Under the pieces are notes generated by a model. It was given only the letters and a program-made list of their open reading frames with translations, made no database searches and was not told the DNA's origin. A stretch of 24,799 nt of DNA, from contig CAZPRQ010000016.1 of assembly GCA_964589415.1 (NCBI GenBank), positions 1 through 24,799 on the forward strand, given 5' to 3'. The DNA comes from CAZPRQ01 sp964589415. GTDB taxonomy: Bacteria > Patescibacteriota > Doudnabacteria > UBA920. A program made the position numbers and the translations under genes. Positions 5,582 through 12,384 of this stretch are shown here, piece by piece; positions within the stretch are counted from its first letter, which is position 1, and each line of letters starts with the position of its first letter.

Positions 5582-7924
5582 CTAATTCCGTAGTTTGGCA
5601 ACTTGCTTAAAAATAGAGGAAATTAACTGACGCTGAATATTTCGCCCCATATCGGCAAATAACTTGCGGCTTTCCGCAATAAAATCCAAAAGCGGATCCG
5701 CGCTTGCGTACGAAAACAAATTTGCCTCTTCCTTCAGCATATCCATAAGCTCCAAATGACTGCTCCAGTTATTGTCTATAATCTGCAAAATTAAATGCTG
5801 GCTGGCTTCATATATTTGCGGATGGTCTTTTAACAGTCTTGCCTCTTTGGCGAAATACGCGGAAAATTTTTCCTTCATTTTTCCAACCTGCTCCGAATTT
5901 GTTAGGGGTTGTACCAAATCGGCCTCTTCAATGTCGGCCGAAAAAACCTGTTTCAATTCCTTAACAATATATTCCGATTTTCCAAGAATAAAAATATCAT
6001 CTACCATATCGACAATACTTTGGAGCAAAAATTCTTCCGTGGCTTCATTATTGTCGAGTAAATGGTCGCGCAATTTGTAAAGCTGAGTTCTTTGAAAATT
6101 AACCACCCTGTCATATTTGTACAAATACACCCGGCTGTCATAATTTTTGCTTTCCACAAAATTTTGCGCCTGGCTGAATGCCTCATCCAGGCTTTTGCCG
6201 GAAATATATTCGTCTTCCGGCAGATCTATATTTTCCATTGCGTCAATTATCCGCTCACTGCCGAATAGCTGCATAATTTCGTCTTCCATGGAAATTAAAA
6301 ACTGCGACTCGCCAGACTCCCCTTGCCTGCCCGAACGGCCAACCAACTGATCATCAATCCGCCTGGATTCATGGCGCTCGGTACCAATAACATACAGCCC
6401 GAGGTCTTTAACTTCTTCCGAGAGCAAAATATCGGTACCTCTGCCGGCCATATTGGTTGCCACGGTTATCATGCCCTGGCCGCCGGCTTTGGCTATTTTT
6501 TCCGCTTCGGCTTTATGATCTTTGGCGGTAAGAAGCTGATAAGGCATATTCAATGTCTCCAAAACACCAGCCACCGTATGCGCCATTTCCACATTTCTTG
6601 CGCCTATTAATATAGGCTGACCGCGTTTATGAATTTGCTTTATTTTCTTTGCCAGCCCCTGCAATTTTCCTTTTTTGGTCTTAAAAAAAAGATCGTTATG
6701 GTCCACGCGAATTAACGGTCGGTTTGTGGGAATTTTAACCACGTCTAACTTATACACCTCGTTAAATTCCTGACGGGCTGCCATAACAGTCCCGCTCATA
6801 CCGGAAAGTTTTTCGTACATAGGGAAAAAATTCTGGAAAGTAACGGCTGCCATTGTACGATCCGCTTCTTTTACCTTAACTTTTTCTTTAGCTTCTATGG
6901 CCTGGTGCACTCCATCGGTAAACCTACGGCCGGGCAGAACCCGACCGGTAAATTCATCTACAATTTCCACACCGTCTTTTGTGACTATGTAATCTTTATC
7001 TTTATCAAACAGCGCTTTCGCCCTAAGACACACGTCCAAATAAAACACATACATAGGATTTTCTTTGGAAAAAATTGGCTGTCCGAGCAAAAGCGAAACC
7101 TTCTCGAGACCCTTGTCTGTCATGGCAATATTTTTATGCTTATAGTCTACGGCGTAGTCTTCATCTTCAACAAGCTTTTCGGTAATGCCAATGAACTTGT
7201 CATAAAACTGCCGCTCTTCCTTAATGGGTTCGGCAATAATAAGCGGGGTACGCGATTCGTCAATTAATATACTGTCTATTTCATCTACAATGCCATAATG
7301 TAAAGGGTGATGCTCCCTCAACACGCGATCCGGCTTAAAATACACTAAATTGTCCCGCAAGAAATCGAACCCGATTTCCTGGTTTGTAACATAAGTAATA
7401 TCCGAGGCATAGGCCTTGCGCCGCTTGTCATTTTGCATGTCTGAAGTCACAAAGCCGGTACTTAGGCCCAGCATGTCGTATAACCGGCCCATTTCTTTGG
7501 CATCTCGCTCAGCTAAATAATCGTTAGTGGTAATAATATGCACTCCGTGTCCCAAAAGAGCGTTTAAATACACGGGCATGGTTTCGGTAAGCGTCTTACC
7601 TTCTCCGGCTTTCATTTCCACCACCTTACCCTGGTGAATTACTATACCGGCCAAAATTTGCACATCGTAGGGAACTTTACCCAAAATTCTCCTGGCAGAT
7701 TCACTAACCACGGCAAAAGCCGGGACCAATAATTGGTCGAGCGTTTTACCCTTGGCTAAATCATCTTTAAACGCCAAGGCGGCCAACCGCAGTTCCTTTG
7801 GAGACCAAGATGAAAGCTCCTCTCTTTCACGCACGATTAAATCGACTTGGGTTTGTAAATTTTCTACAACCCTCTGGTCCAAAAAGGAATTTATTTTTTG
7901 CCTTAATTTATTTTCAAATTCCAC
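5582..7924 (-). CDS. secA: Preprotein translocase ATPase SecA
   Basis: SecA is the ATP-driven motor that pushes preproteins through SecYEG. The 780 residues show the Walker A motif AGEGKT (106-111), the DEID Walker B box (214-217), the preprotein cross-linking region after about 220, the second helicase domain with NMAGRGTDI (491-499), and QLVGRSGRQG (526-535). The helical wing and scaffold run to the end. It stops at VAKLRN and lacks the C-terminal linker and Cys-rich zinc domain of Escherichia coli SecA (901 residues), as is common in reduced genomes. The start is GTG (complement of 7922-7924), giving the usual N-terminus; no Shine-Dalgarno site is seen. A 34-bp palindrome lies about 70 bp upstream. 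Confidence 0.97.
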   Translation of the reverse strand: MEFENKLRQKINSFLDQRVVENLQTQVDLIVREREELSSWSPKELRLAALAFKDDLAKGKTLDQLLVPAFAVVSESARRILGKVPYDVQILAGIVIHQGKVVEMKAGEGKTLTETMPVYLNALLGHGVHIITTNDYLAERDAKEMGRLYDMLGLSTGFVTSDMQNDKRRKAYASDITYVTNQEIGFDFLRDNLVYFKPDRVLREHHPLHYGIVDEIDSILIDESRTPLIIAEPIKEERQFYDKFIGITEKLVEDEDYAVDYKHKNIAMTDKGLEKVSLLLGQPIFSKENPMYVFYLDVCLRAKALFDKDKDYIVTKDGVEIVDEFTGRVLPGRRFTDGVHQAIEAKEKVKVKEADRTMAAVTFQNFFPMYEKLSGMSGTVMAARQEFNEVYKLDVVKIPTNRPLIRVDHNDLFFKTKKGKLQGLAKKIKQIHKRGQPILIGARNVEMAHTVAGVLETLNMPYQLLTAKDHKAEAEKIAKAGGQGMITVATNMAGRGTDILLSEEVKDLGLYVIGTERHESRRIDDQLVGRSGRQGESGESQFLISMEDEIMQLFGSERIIDAMENIDLPEDEYISGKSLDEAFSQAQNFVESKNYDSRVYLYKYDRVVNFQRTQLYKLRDHLLDNNEATEEFLLQSIVDMVDDIFILGKSEYIVKELKQVFSADIEEADLVQPLTNSEQVGKMKEKFSAYFAKEARLLKDHPQIYEASQHLILQIIDNNWSSHLELMDMLKEEANLFSYASADPLLDFIAESRKLFADMGRNIQRQLISSIFKQVAKLRN

Positions 7925-7986
7925 AATATTTTCAATTTTTTTGTTTCAAAATCATTTTCTACACATTCAATATACCATAAACTATG

Positions 7987-8026
7987 AAATTACAGAATTC
8001 GCGCGGACGCGCAAATTCTGTAATTT
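7987..8026. repeat. Downstream palindrome of the PaaX/Cas2-like gene
   Basis: Thirteen-bp arms (7987-7999 and 8014-8026), one C/A mismatch and a further 5-bp stem form a near-perfect palindrome. Its central 34 bp (7990-8023) align without gaps to the palindrome at 8562-8595: both start TTACAG, end CTGTAA and have a CG-rich centre. It covers the gene's stop codon and lies upstream of secA. Confidence 0.8.
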
Positions 8027-8549
8027 ACAACTTAAAATGTATCTTTAAATCCGCGTCGTTATCCATTTCATCAATGCGAGCTATACGAATATAAGAATCC
8101 AGGCCACTTTCTTTCAAGAACATCACCCCCTCCATATTTATCGGGTGAGGACTAATAAATACGCTATTTTGGATCATTAAAAAATTCTGCGCTTTTAGAA
8201 GTCTGCGTAATTTATCACGTTTATGCTTAGCGTCCTCCGGAATATCAAACATCACAACACGCCATTTACCGTCCCAAGCCGTATACTGTTTAAATCTTGC
8301 TTTTTTAAACAGCAGCTCAAGTTCCCCTTTCTGAGTTAATTTAAGAAACTTCTTCCCATTTTTACTTACTTCCTCAACCAACCCACGGTCCTTTAAATGG
8401 TAAGCGCTGCGCTGTGCCTGTGATCGTTCCAACCTCATCATCTTTTTTCTCCAAGATTCAGAATACGGAATAGGCCATGGGAAAAGCCCACTGGCATCAG
8501 AAATAGCCACTAACAAATCTGAACAAAATGTACCATATTTCCCTGGCAT
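8025..8549 (-). CDS. PaaX-like winged-helix protein with Cas2-like C-terminal domain
   Basis: About 174 residues. The first part (roughly to residue 80) looks like a winged helix: QAQRSAYHLKDRGLVEEV, then a wing FLKLTQKGE. The C-terminal part (about 93-174) has the ferredoxin-like pattern shared by PaaX-type repressors and Cas2: WDGKWRVVMFDIPE, KRDKLRRLL, then QNSVFISPHP. In Cas2 an Asp after the first strand binds metal; here FDIP supplies such an Asp. No CRISPR array or other cas gene is in the window, so a regulator or DNA-binding role is likelier than spacer acquisition. I choose the ATG at 8549, with AGG 5 nt upstream; GTG at 8555 is possible. Related 34-bp palindromes flank the gene on both sides. 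Confidence 0.8.
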   Translation of the reverse strand: MPGKYGTFCSDLLVAISDASGLFPWPIPYSESWRKKMMRLERSQAQRSAYHLKDRGLVEEVSKNGKKFLKLTQKGELELLFKKARFKQYTAWDGKWRVVMFDIPEDAKHKRDKLRRLLKAQNFLMIQNSVFISPHPINMEGVMFLKESGLDSYIRIARIDEMDNDADLKIHFKL

Positions 8550-8558
8550 ATACACCTA

Positions 8559-8587
8559 ATTTTACAGTATTTACGCGGCCGCGTAAA
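8559..8587 (-). promoter_or_regulatory. Possible promoter overlapping the upstream palindrome
   Basis: On the minus strand TTTACG (8582-8587) and TAAAAT (8559-8564) are 17 bp apart, with TG before the -10. The palindrome covers both boxes, as expected for an autorepressed gene. The boxes are far from consensus. Confidence 0.35.
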
Positions 8588-8595
8588 TACTGTAA
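8562..8595. repeat. Perfect 34-bp palindrome upstream of the PaaX/Cas2-like gene
   Basis: The arm TTACAGTATTTACGCGG (8562-8578) is followed directly by its exact reverse complement (8579-8595), with no loop. It lies 12 nt before the chosen start and 5 nt past the end of the PfkB gene. Confidence 0.9.
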
Positions 8596-8600
8596 TTATT

Positions 8601-9329
8601 TCATTTATATTGTACACCTAAATTTTTTAACTCGGGCTTCTCAAGCAAAAATTTTCTTACCGAGTCCATTGCCAGGTTGGCCGCCATTACCGCATCGCCC
8701 GAATGCAGGTATCGCACAGCAAAGTTGGCTAACAACGTGTCGCCCGCGCCAATGGTATCTCGACCAATCACAGGATTAGGGAGAGACAAATAATATAACT
8801 TCCCTTTCCAATATAAATCTAACCCCTCCCCACCTTTAGAAATTATTAACAATTTTTTTTTCTGCTTACGAACAAGATTCCCAGGTAGAAACTTAACTTC
8901 AGATTCAGTAGCTTTTAAACAAAACACGTTCAAATTTTTACCTTCTTGCCACAACATACGCCTTGAGGAATCTTCCGGGTTGCGCACATAACCTTGCGCG
9001 TCTATAAACACTAGGCCTTTAAAATACTCCAGGCCGTTTAACTCTATTTCATTTATTGTAGTGGAAATTAGCGCGCCTTCGCATGCCATATTCGCGTACC
9101 GGGGAGTAAAGGCCGCGGCCTTGGCTACAAGTTTGGTATTGGTCTCGCCTGCATTTGTCATAATTAACTCTACTTGGGCGGGCGTACTGGCAGTCAATTC
9201 AAATTCTGCTCCCAATCTTTCCAAGGCATTTTGAATAAAATACGCGGGGCCGCCTATTTGGCGCTTGAGTTCATTGCGTCTTTCATCAAGCAAAATATCT
9301 TCCGCAAAACTTGCAAATACCCGAAGCAT
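8601..9329 (-). CDS. PfkB-family carbohydrate kinase
   Basis: This is a ribokinase/PfkB-fold kinase that would phosphorylate a sugar or nucleoside with ATP; the substrate cannot be read from sequence. The family signature near the C-terminus is intact: DTIGAGDTLLANF, with GAGDT at 194-198 and the catalytic base Asp197. The N-terminal glycine pair (RQIGGPAYF, about 24-31) marks the substrate side. The protein has 242 residues, against about 300 for typical members, because the N-terminal lid region is short. The start ATG is followed by LRVFASFAEDI, a normal first strand. It ends with TGA 5 bp before the palindrome of the PaaX/Cas2-like gene and is divergent from lemA. Confidence 0.88.
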   Translation of the reverse strand: MLRVFASFAEDILLDERRNELKRQIGGPAYFIQNALERLGAEFELTASTPAQVELIMTNAGETNTKLVAKAAAFTPRYANMACEGALISTTINEIELNGLEYFKGLVFIDAQGYVRNPEDSSRRMLWQEGKNLNVFCLKATESEVKFLPGNLVRKQKKKLLIISKGGEGLDLYWKGKLYYLSLPNPVIGRDTIGAGDTLLANFAVRYLHSGDAVMAANLAMDSVRKFLLEKPELKNLGVQYK

Positions 9330-9397
9330 ATAAAATAACTCTTAAACACTGGTTAATTCATATGGTTATTATAAGCCTATATTTGTATGTTGGAAAA

Positions 9398-9406
9398 TGT
9401 TATAAT
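9398..9406 (+). promoter_or_regulatory. Extended -10 promoter of lemA
   Basis: TGT followed by TATAAT (9401-9406) forms an extended -10; no good -35 is seen. The leader to lemA would be about 26 nt. On the opposite strand, TATAAT (complement of 9368-9373) could serve the divergent PfkB gene. Confidence 0.55.
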
Positions 9407-9438
9407 ACTTTTGCGTTTAAAACTTAAATGAAAAGTAT

Positions 9439-9987
9439 ATGATAATTGCCTTAATAATCATTGGTGTGTTAGTCATTGCCTTTGTGGCAATGTACAATTC
9501 CCTGGTTGCTTCCAAAAATCGTGTAGACGAAGCCTGGAGCGATATTGAAGTCCAGTTAAAGAGGCGCTATGACCTTATCCCCAACTTGGTGGAAACCGTA
9601 AAAGGCTACGCGGCCCAGGAATCCAACGTTTTGGAAAATGTGACAAAAGCCAGAACCATGGCTATGAACGCTGGCAGCTTGCACGAAAAATTGAAAGATG
9701 AAAATATGCTTTCCGGAGCTTTAAAGTCCTTGTTTGCCGTGTCTGAAGCGTATCCGGACTTAAAAAGCAACCAAAATTTTATGCAAATGCAAAAGGATTT
9801 AACGGACACGGAAGACAAAATCCAGGCCGCCCGCCGCTTTTACAACGGCAATGTACGCGACTACAACACAAAGCTAGAAACCGTACCCACGAACGTAATT
9901 GCTTCCTTGTTCAATTTTACCAAACGCGAATTCTTTGATATAGATGAAAAAGGTCCGGAAGGCCAACCAGTCAAAGTTTCCTTTTAG
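9439..9987 (+). CDS. lemA: LemA family membrane-anchored protein
   Basis: LemA proteins have one N-terminal membrane helix and an extracytoplasmic coiled helical domain; their function is uncertain, though they often neighbour HtpX, as here. Residues 1-20 (IIALIIIGVLVIAFVAM) form the anchor. The core motifs follow: NSLVASKNRVDEAWSDIEVQLKRR with the YDLIPNLVETVKGYA stretch, then ARRFYNGNVRDYN, and ending LFNFTKREFF. The length of 182 residues is standard. No Shine-Dalgarno site precedes the ATG. The stop codon sits in the loop of a perfect 12-bp hairpin. It is probably cotranscribed with htpX. Confidence 0.93.
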   Translation: MIIALIIIGVLVIAFVAMYNSLVASKNRVDEAWSDIEVQLKRRYDLIPNLVETVKGYAAQESNVLENVTKARTMAMNAGSLHEKLKDENMLSGALKSLFAVSEAYPDLKSNQNFMQMQKDLTDTEDKIQAARRFYNGNVRDYNTKLETVPTNVIASLFNFTKREFFDIDEKGPEGQPVKVSF

Positions 9988-9998
9988 GAAACTTTGAC
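9970..9998 (+). repeat. Perfect 12-bp hairpin spanning the lemA stop codon
   Basis: GTCAAAGTTTCC (9970-9981) pairs with GGAAACTTTGAC (9987-9998) around a 5-nt loop that contains most of the stop codon. No T-run follows, so it is a doubtful terminator; it could stabilise the 3' end or limit read-through to htpX. Confidence 0.6.
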
Positions 9999-10086
9999 TA
10001 GCTTAAAGTTATAAAGTTAAAGGTTATAAAGTAATCGCATCCTGCAATACTTGTTAACTTGATTAACTTTATGAACTTTATAACTA
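9999..10086. repeat. Degenerate inverted array (ATAAAGTTN units) between lemA and htpX
   Basis: The left part (about 10002-10032) repeats TTAAAGTT, ATAAAGTTA and TTATAAAGT. The right part (about 10049-10086) holds ACTTTAT-type units in the opposite orientation. About 16 unrelated bases separate them and no ORF is enclosed. Confidence 0.5.
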
Positions 10087-10089
10087 ACT

Positions 10090-11031
10090 ATGCTCACCTA
10101 CGACCACATCTCCAAAAACAAAACTGAAAGCTGGATTTTAATATTCAGCTTTTTGGTCATTATTTCCCTGCTCGGCTTTGTGTTCAGCCAGTATTACCAA
10201 AACTCCAGCATATTGTACTTTGCCGTGGGATTTAGCATTTTTACCTCGTTTATCTCTTATTATTTTTCCGACTCCATCACACTAGCTTTGTCTAAAGCTA
10301 AAGAGGTGGACAGGCAGTCTAACCCGGAACTTTATCGCCTCGTGGAAAACCTTTGCATAGCCGCGGGGCTTCCAACTCCTAAAATTTATATAATAGATGA
10401 CACTGCGCCCAACGCCTTTGCAACTGGGCGAGACCCCCAGCATGCGGTTGTGTGTTTTACCACCGGAATACTTCAAAAACTCGAAAAAACGGAACTGGAA
10501 GGCGTGGTAGCCCACGAACTTTCGCACATTGGTAATTATGATATTAGAGTAATGACTCTGGTTGTGGTATTAGTCGGCACAGTCACGCTCCTTGCAGACT
10601 GGATGCTACGGGCTAGTATTTTTGGCGGACGCAAAAAAAGCAACAGCGAAGGCGGAGGGCAATTGCAAATTATTTTAATTATCGCCGGAATTGTTTTAGC
10701 CATACTTTCACCTATTATTGCCACGCTCATAAAACTCGCGGTTTCCCGAAAGCGCGAGTTTTTGGCCGACTCTTCGGCCGCGCTTTTAACGCGCTATCCA
10801 GAAGGCTTAGCCAAAGCGCTTGAAAAAATTAGCGCGGACAAAGAACCTTTGGAAGCCGCGAACAAAGCCACGGCGCATATGTACATAGTAAATCCCTTTC
10901 ACGAAGACATAGACCCATCGGATGCACTCAGGGCAACTTCTGCCTCCGGCAGAAGTTGGCTTGCTTCTATGTTTAACACCCACCCCCCTATTGAAGAAAG
11001 GGTAAAAAGGTTACGGGAAATGAATTTGTAG
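10090..11031 (+). CDS. htpX: Membrane zinc metalloprotease HtpX (M48)
   Basis: HtpX is an inner-membrane protease that helps to remove damaged membrane proteins. The zinc motif HELSH lies at residues 142-146, and the third ligand is probably Glu223 in SRKREFLAD. Membrane segments are predicted at about 13-33, 41-60, 154-176 and 192-212. The C-terminal NTHPPIEERVKRL is the usual family end. The length is 313 residues. Between the last conserved strands and the HPP motif lies an unusual stretch (DALRATSASGRSW) encoded by a perfect 10-bp inverted repeat, which looks like a small in-frame insertion. Pairing with lemA is a common arrangement. Confidence 0.94.
   Translation: MLTYDHISKNKTESWILIFSFLVIISLLGFVFSQYYQNSSILYFAVGFSIFTSFISYYFSDSITLALSKAKEVDRQSNPELYRLVENLCIAAGLPTPKIYIIDDTAPNAFATGRDPQHAVVCFTTGILQKLEKTELEGVVAHELSHIGNYDIRVMTLVVVLVGTVTLLADWMLRASIFGGRKKSNSEGGGQLQIILIIAGIVLAILSPIIATLIKLAVSRKREFLADSSAALLTRYPEGLAKALEKISADKEPLEAANKATAHMYIVNPFHEDIDPSDALRATSASGRSWLASMFNTHPPIEERVKRLREMNL
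10935..10957. repeat. Inverted repeat inside htpX
   Basis: AACTTCTGCC (10935-10944) and GGCAGAAGTT (10948-10957) are perfect arms around a 3-nt loop. They are read in frame as part of a stretch that does not resemble usual HtpX sequence. Confidence 0.55.
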
Positions 11032-11084
11032 GGGAAGTCATTGGCTTCCTTTTAAAATGGGCGGGCAATGCCCGCCCCTACAAA
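11025..11084. repeat. REP-like palindrome ahead of the Y1 transposase
   Basis: Outer arms TTTGTAGGGG (11025-11034) and CCCCTACAAA (11075-11084) enclose a perfect stem GGGCGGGC (11059-11066)/GCCCGCCC (11070-11077) and a smaller stem GGAAG/CTTCC. The htpX stop codon lies in the left outer arm. Confidence 0.7.
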
Positions 11085-11085
11085 G

Positions 11086-11586
11086 ATGGAAATACAAAAA
11101 CCTAAAAGGAAACCAAACCGTTTAAAACAATACGATTATTCCCACCCTGGTTATTATTTTGTGACTATCTGCGTCCACAACCGGGTTTGTTGTTTTGGCG
11201 AAATAATAAAAGGCAAAATGGTTTTAAATAAATATGGAAAAATTATCGAAGCATGCTGGCTGGACTTGCCACAGCATTATTCCAATTGCCAATTAGATGC
11301 TTTCCAAATAATGCCAAACCACTTTCATGGAATTCTAATACTTTCCCCTGTAGGGAACGGTTTTAAACCGTTCCCTACCCATGGGCTATCTGAAATAATA
11401 CGCGGATTTAAAACATTTTCTTCCAGACATATAAATAAACTCAACGAAATTCAATTCAATTGGCAAAAATCTTTCTACGATCATGTCATCCGCCGCGACG
11501 AATCCTTGGACAAAATCCGAGAATACATTGTTAACAATCCTAAACAATGGGAACTTGATACCGAAAACCCAAAAAACCTAAAATAA
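11086..11586 (+). CDS. REP-associated tyrosine (Y1/HUH) transposase
   Basis: This is a RAYT/TnpA-REP type protein, a single-strand DNA nuclease tied to REP palindromes. The HUH motif is visible in QIMPNHFHGIL. The tyrosine candidates are FYDHVIRRDES and the Tyr of the following REYIVNNPKQW segment, the usual site in this family. The N-terminus PKRKPNRLKQYDYSHPGYYFVTICV is typical. I take the ATG at 11086 (166 residues); an earlier in-frame ATG at 11068 lies inside the REP hairpin. A second REP-like palindrome is embedded in the coding sequence. The gene overlaps the 3' end of recX by 9 bp, tail to tail. It looks intact. Confidence 0.88.
   Translation: MEIQKPKRKPNRLKQYDYSHPGYYFVTICVHNRVCCFGEIIKGKMVLNKYGKIIEACWLDLPQHYSNCQLDAFQIMPNHFHGILILSPVGNGFKPFPTHGLSEIIRGFKTFSSRHINKLNEIQFNWQKSFYDHVIRRDESLDKIREYIVNNPKQWELDTENPKNLK
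11350..11378. repeat. Palindrome within the transposase gene
   Basis: GTAGGGAACGGTTT (11350-11363) and AAACCGTTCCCTAC (11365-11378) are perfect 14-bp arms around one base. Read in frame it gives VGNGFKPFPT, just after the HUH motif and before the conserved LSEIIRGFKTFS helix. Confidence 0.8.
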
Positions 11587-12099
11587 CAACCTGCCAATCA
11601 CCTCCGACCTAAAACCCCGACTTTTTAGCCTGTTGGCAATTTTTTGTTTTTCTTTATTTCCCCCATCATCTCCGTATGTCCTATATGTCACTTCGTCACC
11701 GGACGCTTTGTTTTCTATTTTATAACCAATTTTTTTTAGCAAACGCTCTGCTATTTTAGTTTCATCCGCAACCGAAAGACCACCCTCTAGCGTGCTCTCA
11801 ATAAGGGCAATAGGCAATTTTTTCTCCATCATTTTTTTCTTTATGCCGAAATATCCAAAACTGCGGTAGGCCTTCAAATTCTCCAAAAAAACTTCGGCAT
11901 ATAAATTGTCGTCCAAATACCGCTGGCTTTTGAGTTGTTCTATGACTTTTTCTATTACAGGCGCGGTATAACCTTTACCCTCCATTTTTGTTAAAAGCTC
12001 GCCCATGGTCCTAAGTTTCAAGGACAATAAAAACACGGCATATTCATATGCCTTATCCGCGTTTTCCGGTTCTTTTGTTTTTTGGGTTTTTTTAAACAT
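11578..12099 (-). CDS. recX: RecX-like regulatory protein
   Basis: RecX binds RecA filaments and modulates recombination. The 173 residues show the helical three-repeat pattern: AYEYAVFLLSLKLRTMGELLTKMEGKGY, then VIEKVIEQLKSQRYLDDNLYAEVFLENL, then FGYFGIKKKMMEKKLP, and the end ANRLKSRGFRSEVIGRLL. Between the last two repeats is an insert of about 15 residues (SGDEVTYRTYGDDGG) encoded by a degenerate array, not usual for RecX. No recA is in the window. The start ATG is followed by a Lys/Glu-rich tail before the first helix. The TAG stop falls within the end of the convergent transposase gene. Confidence 0.85.
   Translation of the reverse strand: MFKKTQKTKEPENADKAYEYAVFLLSLKLRTMGELLTKMEGKGYTAPVIEKVIEQLKSQRYLDDNLYAEVFLENLKAYRSFGYFGIKKKMMEKKLPIALIESTLEGGLSVADETKIAERLLKKIGYKIENKASGDEVTYRTYGDDGGNKEKQKIANRLKSRGFRSEVIGRLLF
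11668..11700. repeat. Short degenerate array inside recX
   Basis: On the plus strand CGTATGTCC, TATATGTCA and CTTCGTCAC follow one another, with GTC recurring every 8-9 bases. It resembles the TATNNGTCC arrays at 850 and 1307 and is translated in frame on the minus strand. Confidence 0.4.
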
Positions 12100-12107
12100 A
12101 GAAGGTC

Positions 12108-12222
12108 CACAGATCGCAGATAACTCAGATTCACAGATTAACCACCAGCTCGTTGCCTGGTATCAACAAATATTAAATTTCCGATATCCAATCTGTGTAT
12201 TAGTGGTTATCTGTGATCTGTG
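12108..12222. repeat. 8-bp inverted arrays (CACAGATN) upstream of recX
   Basis: The left arm (12108-12139) reads CACAGATC, GCAGATAA, CTCAGATT, CACAGATT. The right arm (12190-12222) is the inverse: AATCTGTG, TATTAGTG, GTTATCTG, TGATCTGTG. The 50-bp centre holds no ORF. The element fills the gap between recX and the clpC control region. Confidence 0.65.
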
Positions 12223-12229
12223 TACATGT

Positions 12230-12256
12230 TTAGCACTCTATTGACATGACTGCTAA
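12230..12256 (+). promoter_or_regulatory. CIRCE element (HrcA operator) of clpC
   Basis: TTAGCACTC, nine bases, then GACTGCTAA. The established CIRCE consensus is TTAGCACTC-N9-GAGTGCTAA, so there is one mismatch. It overlaps the -35 box of the clpC promoter, as expected for HrcA repression. Confidence 0.85.
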
Positions 12257-12268
12257 GCCTGATATAAT
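12241..12268 (+). promoter_or_regulatory. Promoter of clpC
   Basis: TTGACA (12241-12246) and TATAAT (12263-12268) are 16 bp apart. The -35 lies inside the CIRCE spacer. The leader to the ATG would be about 110 nt, AT-rich, with no Shine-Dalgarno site before the start. Confidence 0.8.
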
Positions 12269-12384
12269 AATCATATCATGTTATAATTATAATGAAAATT
12301 AAACGATTCTACTAGAATCCATCTTGAAAAAAATTATTAATGTATTGTTGTTTTTTCTGTAAATTTCCGTGAATTTTAATTATT

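Noticed and set aside
5582..7924. SecA truncated at the C-terminus
   Set aside because: The motor, wing and scaffold are complete. Only the linker and zinc tail are absent, which is a common natural form.
8025..8549. A CRISPR-Cas locus, because of the Cas2-like C-terminal domain
   Set aside because: No repeat-spacer array and no cas1 or effector gene is in the window, and the N-terminal winged helix fits a PaaX-like regulator better.
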